Positions 53,190 to 63,290 of a DNA stretch of 64,000 nt are shown one piece after another. Below the pieces are notes generated by a model. It did no database searches. It was not told where the DNA came from and worked only from the letters and a program-made list of their open reading frames with translations. The DNA is taken from positions 186,001 to 250,000 of the forward strand of contig MU863906.1 of NCBI GenBank assembly GCA_033296885.1, read 5' to 3'. This DNA is from Triangularia verruculosa. Lineage: Eukaryota; Ascomycota; Sordariomycetes; Sordariales; Podosporaceae. The translations under genes were made by a program, and so were the position numbers. Positions within the stretch are counted from its first letter, which is position 1, and every line of letters begins with the position of its first letter.

Positions 53190-54271
53190 ATGGCGTCGAC
53201 TACTGATGTCAAAAACTACAAGTTGAATCACACGATGTGAGTTGTTTATCGGGTCTCATGATCGCGATGATGGAAGCTAACAGACAGACAGGATTCGCGT
53301 GAAGGACCCTCAGGAGTCCGGTTCGTCATATCATTTAACCCAATCCTTCAGCACATAACTAACCAACAAAATAATAAACAGTCAAATTCTACAACCACCT
53401 CGGCCTCTCTCTCCTCAAAAAACTCTCCTTCCCCGAGGCCAAATTCGACCTCTACTTCCTCGGCTACGACGCCCCTGGCGCCGTCTCCCACGGCAAAAAC
53501 CTCTGGGACCGCGAGGGCCTCATCGAGCTCACCCACAACTATGGTACCGAGTCCGACCCCAACTACAAGATCAACAACGGCAACGTCGAGCCCTACCGCG
53601 GCTTCGGCCACACGTGCATCTCGGTCGACAACATCCAGGCCGCCTGCCAGCGCATCGAAGATGCCGGGTACAAGTTCCAGAAGAAGCTCACAGACGGCAA
53701 GATGAAGCACATTGCCTTTGCGCTGGACCCGGATGGGTACTGGGTCGAGGTGATTGGGCAGAAGCCGGTGGAGGAGACGGAGGGGATCAAGGAGACGGAC
53801 GTGGGGACGTACAGAATGAACCATACCATGATCAGAGTGAAGGATGCGGAGAAGTCACTCAAATTCTATCAGGAGGTCATGGGGATGAAGCTTTTCAGGA
53901 CTCATGAGGCGAAGCAGGCGGGGTTTAACCTTTATTTCCTGGGGTATGAGGGTGAGCAAGGGCCTGCTGTGGAGGGTGCGAGTACCGCTGATCGGGAGGG
54001 CCTTTTGGAGCTCACCTGGAATTATGGAACGGAAAAGGACGAGGCGTTCAGTTACCATGACGGTAACAAGGGTCCTCAGGGTTTCGGACATATTTGCGTG
54101 TCGGTCGACAGCTTGGAGAAGGCGTGTGAAAGGTTTGAGGGACTGAATGTCAACTGGAAGAAGAGGTTGACGGACGGGAGGATGAAGAATGTGGCTTTTG
54201 TGCTGGATCCGGATGGGTACTGGGTTGAGATTGTCCAGAATGAGAGGTTTGCGGATAAGGCTAACTTCTAA
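53190..54271 (+). CDS. Glyoxalase I (lactoylglutathione lyase), two-domain type
   Basis: Exons 53190-53236, 53292-53320 and 53382-54271; introns of 55 and 61 nt keep phase. The product is 321 residues, matching the tandem-domain yeast-type enzyme. It converts the hemithioacetal of methylglyoxal and glutathione to S-lactoylglutathione in the cytosol. Each half repeats the same blocks: NHTMIRVKD, KFY, LYFLGY, REGLIELTHNYGTE / REGLLELTWNYGTE, GFGHTCISVDN / GFGHICVSVDS, and LDPDGYWVE. Metal ligands (His of NHTM, Glu of IEL/LEL, His of GFGH, Glu of YWVE) are present in both halves. Domain 1 uses C-ending codons and domain 2 G-rich codons although the proteins are homologous, so the two halves differ strongly at the DNA level. 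Confidence 0.96.
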
Positions 54272-55450
54272 GTGCTTGATTACTGTACGGCTGAGGGGAA
54301 AGGGCGGGAGAATATGCAGGTGGTTTTGAGCGCGTGATGGGTAGATCTGTACGTTTTTTGGCTGAGGGGGCGATTTGATGTTGAAAATGTTAGCCAGTAA
54401 GATGTCTTCTCCCACTCTCTGTGTGTTATGATTCCCCTCATGAGAGGTGCAAAATGCAGCTGTACCGAGAGACTGAGTGTCTGTGTGTTTGGACGCGTAT
54501 GTGATATGCTTGTTGGTAGGACTAACTGACTGTGGGTGTGAGAAGGTGTGGGATGACAGGGAAGGTAGTAGTGGAGACTACCCCAGACAGTTGAGACAGC
54601 CCCCAAGACAAGGATGCTGACAGCTTATTCGACGGGGGAATATATGCAGAAGTGCTTGCATTAGCCAAACGTGGGGGAATGTGGGAAGGGCAGGCAAGTG
54701 AGGGGTTCCATTCCTTCCACACGCAACCAGGCTTGAGATGTATGTACAAGTGTGGGGAGCCATGAGTGGGAGAGCACGTTTCTTAGCTTTCAATATGAAC
54801 TTCCTGACAGGACTCTAGCGAATGATTCGAGCTTCTACAAGGCCATTACTGACAAGGTTGTATAATTGCTGCCTATTAACCAATCACAGTGCCTGATCAG
54901 AGCTGCGAAAGCTTGGAACATGATGATGTCTTTGTCACATATAGACTGGGCAATATGGTGGCGTGTAAGTGGCCCCCCCTCACTTCTATTTGGCCGGGCT
55001 GGTTCTTTATGATTGTTCTCGGCAGGCAGACGGACCACATCCGACACCGACCCCCAACCGTCACATCTCCAACAATGTCCCCGGAGATGTACGTCGGTCA
55101 TCGGTACAATTCATCCATTGGCCTTTACTGCGTGGTCCTGCAGGGCCTCCTACGCGAAGACGACTGTTTTGGGTATCCCGCATATGTCGTGACTTAAGAT
55201 CAGAAAGGGCCGGACCGTGAAAGGGAGCTTACCTTGCTGCAGATTGACCCCGCAGATCGAAGGCAGTGGTAGGTAGGTGTATATAACCTCGCCCTTACCC
55301 CTATCTTTTCACGCCTTCGTTCTGTGTTCAGAATCTTGGTCGAAGACTGTCTCAGCTTGATCCATCGACCAACCAAAAACCTACCCTCAAACACTACCTT
55401 ATCTTCTTTCACACCAGCAACTTCACTTCACCACCTAGCCACCTCCCATC
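54272..55450. other. Intergenic region
   Basis: No supportable gene; a 102-codon + frame at 54889-55197 lacks an ATG start and any motif. It contains GGTAGGTAGG and a TATA-like element before the dehydrogenase gene. Confidence 0.5.
55280..55286 (+). promoter_or_regulatory. TATA-like element of the phosphoglycerate dehydrogenase gene
   Basis: TATATAA lies 165 nt before the ATG at 55451, directly after a GGTAGGTAGGTG motif, and is followed by a C/T-rich leader. Positional evidence only. Confidence 0.4.
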
Positions 55451-57278
55451 ATGGCTCCCTCCGCCATCGACCCCCCTTCCTTCTCCAATCTCTCCCCAGA
55501 TGTCCCCAGAATCCTCATCCCAGAGAAACTCTCACCCGAAGGCCTAGCCCTCCTTTCATCCTCTGGCTTCCACCTCGACATCCCACCTCCCGGGTCCCTC
55601 TCCCCAGAGGATCTCGCCGCCAAAATTGGCTCTTACCAAGCTCTGATAGTCCGCTCAGAAACCAAGGTCACCGCCTCACTCCTCTCGGCAGGCTCTAAAC
55701 TCAAAGTCGTCGCCCGCGCCGGCGTTGGCGTCGATAACATCGATGTCAAGGCCGCTACTGAGCGAGGAGTCATTGTTGTCAACAGTCCCTCAGGTAACAT
55801 CCTCGCCGCGGCTGAGCACACCATTGCTCTCTTGATGGCCACAGCAAGAAACGTGCCCCGGGGAGACACCACCTTGAAGCAGGGTAAATGGGAGCGAGGC
55901 AAGCTCGTAGGTGTAGAGGTGGGTGGGAAGACGCTGGGTATTGTTGGGCTGGGGAAGGTAGGGCTCAAAGTTGCGAGGGTAGCCTCGCAAGGTTTGGGCA
56001 TGACAGTCATTGGACTTGATCCGTATGCCAGTGCAGAAGTAGCTAAGGCTGCTGGTGTGTCGCTCGTGGGGAGTTTAGATGAACTACTGCCACAAGTAGA
56101 TTTCCTGACTGCACACACCCCATTGTTGGCGAGCACTCTCAATCTGCTAGGGGAGGAGCAGTTCAAGAAGATGAAGAAGACGGCAAGGGTGCTGAACGTC
56201 GCGAGAGGTGGTGTCTACAACGAGGAGGCCTTGTTGAAAGCATTGGACGAAGGTTGGATCGCCGGCGCAGGCATCGACGTCTTCACCCAGGAGCCACCCA
56301 AAGAAGGGAGCATCCCCCTGACCCTTGCCCAGCATCCAAAGGTAGTCAGCACACCACATCTCGGAGCCTCAACGGTAGAAGCCCAAGAAAACGTCTCCAT
56401 CGACGTCTGCAAACAAGTCGTCGAAATCCTCAAAGGCGGCCTCCCCACCGCAGCAGTCAACGCACCTCTCATCCTCCCCGAGGAATACCGGCGCCTCCAA
56501 CCGTTCGTCAAGCTGTACGTTCTCCTTCCCCCCCTTCCCCTCCTTTTCTATTTCTCTCAAACTAACCCCTCCCCTCCTTATTTCCAGCGTCGAAAAAATC
56601 GGCAGCCTCCACACCCAACACTACGCCAACCCCAACCCCAAATCTACTACTACTACCACCACCACCCGCCGCTTCGAACTAATCTACCACGGCGACCTCG
56701 CCACCATAACCAACACCCGCCCCTTATTCGCCGCCCTCGTCAAAGGCCTCGTCACCCCCATCTCCAACACCAACATCAACATCGTCAACGCCACCCTCAT
56801 CGCCAAAGACCGGGGCATCGCCATCGACGAGAAGCACGTCTCGTCTCATTCAAGCACCTACGCCAGCGCCGTCACCCTCCGCTCCATTTCCACCACCGAC
56901 AACAACGATTCCGACCAGATCATCGAGGGATACGTCTCGGGCAACGCGGTATTCATCTCCAAACTCGACAGGTTTGCGGCAAACTTCACCCCCGAGGGGA
57001 CGCTGCTTATCCTGCACAACTACGACGAGCCGGGCAAGATTGGGAACGTGGGGATGGTGCTCGGCAGGCATGGGATTAATATCACGTTCATGCAGGTTGC
57101 GGGGCTGAACCAGGAGGCGAGGAGGAAGGTGGTGGATGATGGGCCGGTGGATGACAGTGGGAATGGGCTGAAGGAGGCGCTGATGATCTTGGGGGTTGGG
57201 GGGGAGGTCACGAAGGAGTTGATTGGGGAGTTGGGGAGGCAGGAGGGGATTTTGGATGTGAGTGTTGTTAGGTTGTAA
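55451..57278 (+). CDS. D-3-phosphoglycerate dehydrogenase (serine biosynthesis)
   Basis: Exons 55451-56514 and 56588-57278; the intron 56515-56587 (GTACGT...TTCCAG) joins as VKL-VEKIGSLH. The product is 584 residues, the long form with an extra intervening domain and a C-terminal ACT domain. It oxidises 3-phosphoglycerate to 3-phosphohydroxypyruvate, the first step to serine. Visible features: substrate-binding VRSETKV and RAGVGVDNID; NAD fold KTLGIVGLGKVGLKVARVAS; catalytic Arg in NVARGG; Glu in DVFTQEPP; His in STPHLGAST. The ACT domain starts at NYDEPGKIGNVGMVLGRHGI and is the likely site of serine feedback. An Asp/Ser/Gly-rich loop sits inside the ACT domain (DDGPVDDSGNGLKEA), longer than in bacterial enzymes. 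Confidence 0.95.
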
Positions 57279-58064
57279 AGACGAGGGACGGGTGTGTGTT
57301 AATATTTTTGTAATTACTTTATGGGGTTGTTGTTGTCGTTGTTGTTCTGTTTTCAACAAGCAGTTTTGTTAGTGGCAAAGAAGACATCCATGTCAAGTTG
57401 TCTCCATAGTCCGGTCCGGATCATCCGTGGGCAAGGGGTTGTCAGAATAAGCTTTCTCAACGGTCAAGGCCAATAACAGTCCCTCTTGACAATTTCCAGG
57501 TTGATGTCTGACAGTTGAAGTCTTGTCAATAAGGGAAAGGCGTTCCAAGCCGCTCGGGAGTCAAATATTGACTTCCCCGTTCTAACATCATTCAACGAAA
57601 AGAATACATTGTCAACACCGGGCACCCTTCATCCAAAACTAATTATAATTCACCCAAGAAAAAGGAACCCACCCAGTTGCATATTTACATAACATCCCAT
57701 TGGCAAGAAAACAACGCCTCAAATCATTCCGCAGGAGCTTCCTTGCTCGACTCAATTAACCTGGTCGTTTCAGTTCCCTGGAGACCCCCCCCCCGAATTT
57801 CCTGATCTGCATCCATCACCAAAAACACGACATACCGCCATTTAACTCCCACACCATCGCAGAGAGATCATTTTCCCGGAAGACAACCCACGCGTGACAT
57901 TCTTTTTTGATGGAACGACCAACTTTGGCTTGCACAGGAATTCCCGAGGCGACGGATTTGGTGTACGGGCACTCAAAACCCAGTTGTATCTCCACCAATC
58001 ACCCCCACTTTGCCTCTATCAGGCAACATCCACCACCACCCACCCAAAAACCACCAAGAAAAAT
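57279..58064. other. Intergenic region
   Basis: No gene seen. The frame of the next CDS is open upstream to 57894 but without ATG. A run of about 10 C lies near 57786. Confidence 0.45.
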
Positions 58065-58550
58065 ATGTGCATGCAGAAAGACAAAGTCTGGGTAGAGTGC
58101 AATCACCGCGCCTTTTTCCGCTTCGAACCCTGCGTCAGATTTGGGAGGGGCTGCTTCGGCGCCGGCGGCGACCACGAGGAGGTGCCTGTGCAAGACATCT
58201 GCTCGGACTGCAAAAGAAAAGACCCAAACCCTGCCGCCCGAGAGGCCGACAGGCTGAGGAGGGAGATGGAGCTGCGGGCGAGGAGAGCAGAGGAGGAGCG
58301 CATTGCCGAGATCAAGAGACAGCAGAGCGAGGCCAGGAGGAAGGTCGAGGATGCGAGGAGAAAGCGGGAAGAAGAAGAGTTAAAGATGGCCCGGAAAAAG
58401 GAGAGAGAAAGACGGGCCTTGGCGGTCAAGGCCGCGAAGCAGCTTGATAAGGAAGATGCGCAAGCGCTGGAGAGCCATAAGCGGAAACACGAAGGAGAAG
58501 AAGAAGATGAGCCGAGGCCAAAAAGGCAGATGAGAGGCGGTAGCGGATGA
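58065..58550 (+). CDS. Small Cys/His-containing protein with charged coiled coil, unknown
   Basis: Single exon, 161 residues from ATG 58065 (MCMQKDKVWVECNHRAFF); a second ATG lies two codons on. The first 50 residues hold C-N-H, EPCVRFGRGC and ICSDCKRKD. This resembles the short Cys/His pattern (x-ECxHR...C...C-x2-C) seen in many uncharacterised fungal proteins and may bind zinc. The rest is a continuous Arg/Glu/Lys-rich helix (RLRREMELRARRAEEERIAE and on) ending in KRQMRGG, a likely nuclear signal. No named family. Confidence 0.62.
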   Translation: MCMQKDKVWVECNHRAFFRFEPCVRFGRGCFGAGGDHEEVPVQDICSDCKRKDPNPAAREADRLRREMELRARRAEEERIAEIKRQQSEARRKVEDARRKREEEELKMARKKERERRALAVKAAKQLDKEDAQALESHKRKHEGEEEDEPRPKRQMRGGSG

Positions 58551-58626
58551 CGAGGGTGTCAACGGCGAAAACGGCATAGCATTGATTCAAGCGGCATATT
58601 AGCGATGTTTTCTAGATACCCAGCAA

Positions 58627-59220
58627 TTAGCAAGTACTGGTTTTTTTTTGAGATAGATTAGACCGGCCTGAAGGCCTCTCGCAGGAAACGACTGAGCGTT
58701 CATAGCAATTTTCGAAGGGCAAGCGTCTAAGGAAAGACAGCGTGGGCAGGTCAGCGAATAGGAGCCACTTTGCATCCTGGAGAAAGCCGAATATATATGG
58801 CCGTCCGGGATGCACGGAGAGGTAGTTGGGATAATTTCCAAGATGGTAAGTTTGAGAATCCGTTTCCGAGCAAGCAATGTTCTTTATTGACGAGCCCTCA
58901 GGGTAAAAATAGGGCGGAAGCCTCTGTTCATCGTCTTCATCGAACATCGAAGATGAGGCCCAGGAATCCAGAAGGTCTACATGAGTCATATATTGCTCGT
59001 CGAGTAGATCTGAGTATCCGGGAGGGAGATGATGGATCGCCCACATGGAAAACGGGAACGGTACCCAAGACCCAGACTGGGAATGTCTCAGAGCATGGCG
59101 TGGAGGAGAGAGAGGGAAGAAGGGATCCTTTATTAGAGTTGTTGGAGGAGAGGTTGCATAATGAAAATTGACTTCGGATATGAATTGAATACTTTGTGTG
59201 CGTAAATCAGCAAGGGCCAT
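58627..59220 (-). CDS. Possible 197-residue protein, unknown function
   Basis: An ATG-initiated minus-strand frame (MALADLRTQSIQFISEVNF) runs 198 codons without interruption. The middle reads naturally (LLDEQYMTHVDLLDSWASS, then FDEDDEQRLPPYFYPEG), but I recognise no domain. It lies tail-to-tail with the gene ending at 58550 (77 nt apart) and head-to-head with the repair gene at 59521, so the space suits a real gene. Codon use is less biased than in neighbours. Confidence 0.42.
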   Translation of the reverse strand: MALADLRTQSIQFISEVNFHYATSPPTTLIKDPFFPLSPPRHALRHSQSGSWVPFPFSMWAIHHLPPGYSDLLDEQYMTHVDLLDSWASSSMFDEDDEQRLPPYFYPEGSSIKNIACSETDSQTYHLGNYPNYLSVHPGRPYIFGFLQDAKWLLFADLPTLSFLRRLPFENCYERSVVSCERPSGRSNLSQKKTSTC

Positions 59221-59520
59221 GATCCGATAAGATACCGTAGGCAGCAAGACATGAAGTCGAGGAAGGAAGGAGCTGGTGTAAGTCCCCCTTTCAGCTTGAC
59301 AGTTGGCTGCCGGCCTGTACGCACCCGTCAAGACATTTGCCAGCCACAGTACGTCATAGCACCCAATCCTACCTCCAGGACACACGTGATTTCGCGAGCA
59401 TACCGTGCCGCGCAACCCACGCTCATTCGCGACAGGCAGAATTCATTGGCGTACATTTCAGCCTTGACTCTGGGCTTCATTTGAACTCGTTGGATAACCC
59501 GTCGCAATTGTCTTGACATC
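59221..59520. other. Presumed promoter region of the Rad4-like gene
   Basis: 300 bases without a gene, between divergent starts. No distinct element was recognised. Confidence 0.4.
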
Positions 59521-62127
59521 ATGCCTGGAAGGAAGCGGAGCGCGCCTACCGATATCACCAACTCACGGACCACCCGAGCCACTCGATCAAGCTCCCGCAG
59601 GACAGCTGCCAAAGATGACAAGGATGATACTATCCCGGATCTGGTCAAGGAAATGGTGGTGGAGGTGAGGAAAGGTCGAAAAACTATGACTGAAGACCAA
59701 GACATTCAAGAACCGCCACGGAAGCGAAAGAGGCCCGGAGAGAAGCCTGCCAAGCCACTTAAGAAGGACGCTGCAAATGACAGCAATGACGAGGACCTCG
59801 AGTTTGAAGATGTCCCAATACCTGCTCCAACCATACAGACCATGGTTAGAGACACGGATGACGAGGAAGACGACGATGACGACGACATTCAGTTTGAGGA
59901 CGTCAATATCAACGGCGCTGGAGCATCTGCCAGATACGAAGGACCCAAGACGCTAAATCTCGATCTGACTGCCTTCATGGCGGCATCAACTCCAAAAAAG
60001 GGAGATCGCCGCAAGGCACTGGGGAGGGAAGAAAAGGACCGCCGAATAGAGGCACACAAGGTTCACTTACTTTGTCTGTTGGCCCATGTTGAGTTACGAA
60101 ATCGGTGGTGCAGTGACCCTGAGGTTCAGGACGCTCTGCGTCCGTTGCTGTCTCAAAAGACGGTCGGCTTTCTGCTTCCAAGGGCCAGTTTGAACCAATT
60201 CAGCCGGACTGAATCGTTTAAACGGGGGCTTTCTGAGGCCAAGGAGGCGTTCAAGACGAGGTTTGAGATTACTGAACGAGGGCTACAGAGGGCTTTGTGG
60301 GCAGATAATATCGATCAGCTGAAAGACGTATGTATCCGGCGACTCTCCTCAGGAAGCTTCATGCTAACACAAGAAAAGTATAAACCACCGCCAGATGCAG
60401 AGACCACCCGCGATAAAGCCGACTTCCTCAAAGCTGCCCAGACACTGAAAGGCTCCCGAGATGTCGGCGCTCAGCTCTTCTGTGCTCTCCTCCGGTCAGT
60501 AGGAGTAGAAGCCCGTCTAGTCTGCTCGCTGCAACCCCTCGCATGTGTCCCCGGCGCACCTACTATGCCTAAACAATCTAAACTCACTACCAAACCCAAA
60601 CAGCCATCCAAAGCCGAGCAATACCTAGCAGCAATGGCCAAACACGAAACCAAATTCACTCCCACCTCCGGCACCATCCCCCGCTCACGACTAGGCCACC
60701 CCGACGCGACAGGCTACAACGTGCCCTCCCTCCTCGCCCCGTCCTCTCCCGCTCCTCCACCTGTTCCCAAAATCCCCATCAAAAAAATCAAAAACGAATC
60801 TCCTTTCCCTGTGTACTGGGTCGAAGTCCTCGACCACGCCCACCAAAAATACCACCCCGTCGACCCCCTAGTGACCTTCTCCCAGTTCAACACCAAAGTC
60901 TACGAGCCCCCTTCTTCTGACCTGTTGAACTCCCTCACCTACGTCATCGCTTTTAACCCGGACTCAACCTGTCTAGACGTCACCCGGCGGTATGCAAAGG
61001 CATACAACTCCAAGACCCGGCGATGGCGAATCGACGGGTTGGTCTCCTCTCGTAACGGTCTCAGAGGAGAGAGATGGCTCCGGTCCGCGCTGAGACGGTA
61101 CCAGCCCCCTTTTATCTCCGACCTCCTACAAATAGAATTGAATGAACTCAAAGCGATAGAAATCAAGGAGCCGATGCCGAGGAATGTCATGGACTTCAAG
61201 GACCACCCCGTCTACGCCCTGGAGCGCCATCTCAGGAGAAACGAAGTTTTGGTCCCGGGCGCACAAGTAAGCGGGACGGTCAGTGCCGGAGCGAAAGCAC
61301 CACTCGAGAGGATCTACCGCAGAAGGGAGGTGAAAGTTGCCCGGACGAGGGAGAAGTGGTACCGTCTCGGGAGAGTCGTCTTGCCGGATGAGGAACCGGT
61401 CAAGATCCTTCCCAAGATCAAGAGGAAGAGAAAAGGGGGGTTGGATAGCGATGATGATGGAGATGGGGATGGTGGTGGGAACCCGGCGTTTATCGAGTCG
61501 CAAACGGAGCTGTACGTTCCCCCGCCGGTTGTAAATGGGAAAGTACCGAAGAATAAATTCGGGAATTTGGATGTTTACGTCCCGAGTATGGTGCCGAGGG
61601 GTGGGGTACATATACCGCATGAAAAGGCGAGACAGGCGGGGTTTATACTGGGGGTTGACTATGCTCCTGCGCTGACGGGGTTTGAGTTTAGGGGTAGGCA
61701 TGGGACGGCGGTGTTGCGGGGGGTTGTTGTGCCGGAGGAGTGTGAAAAGGCAATGGAGGCGGTGATACAGGGGTTGGAGGAGATGGAGGTGGAAGAGGAG
61801 GAGGAGAGGAAGAGGAGGGGGGTGCTGAGGTTGTGGAGGAGGATGTTGAAGGGGTTGGGGATTTGGGAGAGGATTATGGAGGGGGTGGACGAGGAGGCTG
61901 AGGCTGCGGCTGCGGAAGCTTCGATGCAGAAGGATAAAGGGAAAGAGGTCGAGATGAGGGATGTTGATGGCTCTGCTGGTCCGTTTCACGATGATGATGA
62001 TGATGATGAAGATGAGGGTGGTGGTGGAGGGGGGTTTTTCCCGACCGCCAATCTCGACAGTGAGGACGAGGGAGGTGGTGGGTTCATGGCGGAAGAAGAC
62101 GAAGGCGGCGGTTTCATGATAGAATAG
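59521..62127 (+). CDS. Rad4/XPC-type DNA damage recognition protein
   Basis: Single exon, 868 residues, close to yeast Rad4. It recognises helix-distorting lesions and starts global nucleotide excision repair in the nucleus. Order: basic and acidic disordered N-terminus (PPRKRKRPGEKPAKP, then a Glu/Asp run); a transglutaminase-like domain from about residue 185 (KVHLLCLLAHVELRNRW, DVGAQLFCALLRSVGVEARL, FPVYWVEVLD), whose catalytic triad is normally lost in Rad4; and three beta-hairpin domains. BHD1 is marked by DHPVYALERHLRRNEVLVPG, BHD2 by KWYRLGRVV, and BHD3 by KNKFGNLDVYVPSMVPRGGV and ARQAGFILGVDYAPALTGFE. A Glu/Asp/Gly-rich tail ends it. A Pro/Lys-rich insert of about 80 residues (LTTKPKQPSKAEQYLAAMAK region) interrupts the transglutaminase fold. 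Confidence 0.96.
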   Translation: MPGRKRSAPTDITNSRTTRATRSSSRRTAAKDDKDDTIPDLVKEMVVEVRKGRKTMTEDQDIQEPPRKRKRPGEKPAKPLKKDAANDSNDEDLEFEDVPIPAPTIQTMVRDTDDEEDDDDDDIQFEDVNINGAGASARYEGPKTLNLDLTAFMAASTPKKGDRRKALGREEKDRRIEAHKVHLLCLLAHVELRNRWCSDPEVQDALRPLLSQKTVGFLLPRASLNQFSRTESFKRGLSEAKEAFKTRFEITERGLQRALWADNIDQLKDVCIRRLSSGSFMLTQEKYKPPPDAETTRDKADFLKAAQTLKGSRDVGAQLFCALLRSVGVEARLVCSLQPLACVPGAPTMPKQSKLTTKPKQPSKAEQYLAAMAKHETKFTPTSGTIPRSRLGHPDATGYNVPSLLAPSSPAPPPVPKIPIKKIKNESPFPVYWVEVLDHAHQKYHPVDPLVTFSQFNTKVYEPPSSDLLNSLTYVIAFNPDSTCLDVTRRYAKAYNSKTRRWRIDGLVSSRNGLRGERWLRSALRRYQPPFISDLLQIELNELKAIEIKEPMPRNVMDFKDHPVYALERHLRRNEVLVPGAQVSGTVSAGAKAPLERIYRRREVKVARTREKWYRLGRVVLPDEEPVKILPKIKRKRKGGLDSDDDGDGDGGGNPAFIESQTELYVPPPVVNGKVPKNKFGNLDVYVPSMVPRGGVHIPHEKARQAGFILGVDYAPALTGFEFRGRHGTAVLRGVVVPEECEKAMEAVIQGLEEMEVEEEEERKRRGVLRLWRRMLKGLGIWERIMEGVDEEAEAAAAEASMQKDKGKEVEMRDVDGSAGPFHDDDDDDEDEGGGGGGFFPTANLDSEDEGGGGFMAEEDEGGGFMIE

Positions 62128-62150
62128 GTCCTTTTATTTGCCAATCAAAC

Positions 62151-63063
62151 TCAACCAACTTTCTCTTCTTCCCGACCCTCAACCTCCCTCCTCCCCTCCC
62201 AAAACCCCCTTCCATAACTAACCAGCACCTCCTCCCCCTTTTGTATCCCCTGAAACAAGCCCTTCTTCCCGGACGGCAAAACCCAGACACTCATCACCCT
62301 CTCTTGTCTCTGCACATCCCACGCGACCCTGAACTCGGCATTCGGCTTCGTCTTTTGCTGCTTAGGCACCTTTTGCCCTGGGATTGGTACTAATGGTGGG
62401 GTGAACGGGACGCCCCGGTAGTCATTCACAAACCTCGCTTCGTTCCCACAGCGAGCGGCATCGACAGCGACGTCGGCGTCCCGATCGAGCCAGAGGTCAT
62501 AGTCGGATCGGGAGTAATCGTACTCGCCGTCTTTCAAGCCGGGGCCGGAACCGGGGTGGTATTCGCCTAGGTAGGGGAGGATGAGGGTGCCGGGGGGGAG
62601 GTGGGCGGTGGCGAAGAGGCCGGATTGGCCGAAGGCGGGGTCTAAGAGGGGTTTGTGTTAATAGATATAAAACGGGGAATAGAGTGGAAGAGGACTGACG
62701 GGTTGGGTCGGTGATTTTTGTTATTCTGACGTGGGTTGCTGGGCTAGAAGGAAAAGATTCTGGGATGGAGGGGAGGTCTGCGTCGGGGATTTTGAGGGCC
62801 GAGAGTTGGGAGGGGGATAGTTGGGGGGAGTATGATGGGGTGGTGAGATAGGGGATGTCGGGGGGCCAGTTTTTGGGGAGTGTAGTTGTTGTTGATGATG
62901 GTGTTGGTGATGGTCTTGTTGGCTTTGGCGTTTTATGTGACTTTGCTCTTTTTATGACGGGATCATTGGCGGGGTGCTTTCTTTTTCTGTTTTCTGACAT
63001 TTTAGTGAAAACTCTGCGTGAGAAATCGAGTATGGTGGTGAGATTCAGATGATGAGCTTCCAT
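62151..63063 (-). CDS. SET-domain protein (putative lysine methyltransferase)
   Basis: Exons 63063-62700 and 62641-62151; the intron 62642-62699 (GTCAGT...CTCTTAG) joins in phase as ITDPT-HPAFGQSG. The product is 284 residues from the outer ATG, or 263 from ATG 63000 (MSENRKRKHPANDP), which I find equally likely. The N-terminus is basic and Pro/Ser-rich. The SET fold begins at GQSGLFATAHLPPGTLILPY and shows the SAM-binding core ARCGNEARFVNDYRG, the counterpart of RF-NH. The C-terminal strand is GEEVLVSYGRGFW, the counterpart of E-L-x-x-DYG. The Asn-His of the canonical core reads Asn-Asp here. No pre-SET cysteines are present. Substrate unknown; small fungal SET proteins of this layout are poorly characterised. 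It is tail-to-tail with the Rad4-like gene, only 23 nt apart. Confidence 0.86.
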
Positions 63064-63290
63064 GCGTGTGAGTGAGGTGTGAGGTTGAAAATGAAAAAGT
63101 GTGGGCCAATCAATGCGTTCGGGGTTTTGCCGAGCTCGCAGCGTGGTGACTTATTACAGACCTTTTTGACTTCACATTTGGGCCTGCACATGGTTTGGTT
63201 TGAGGGTCCGTAATTTCATGATATCAAGTCATATTCCACTTATACTGCCCTTATTTACAATCATTCCACTGTAGAAAAATACCAAACTTG

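Noticed and set aside
54889..55197. 102-codon plus-strand frame before the phosphoglycerate dehydrogenase gene
   Set aside because: No ATG start, no motif, lies in the presumed promoter.
61126..61989. 287-codon minus-strand frame inside the Rad4-like gene
   Set aside because: Composition (Pro/His/Leu/Arg) is exactly that of an antisense shadow of Glu/Gly-rich coding DNA.
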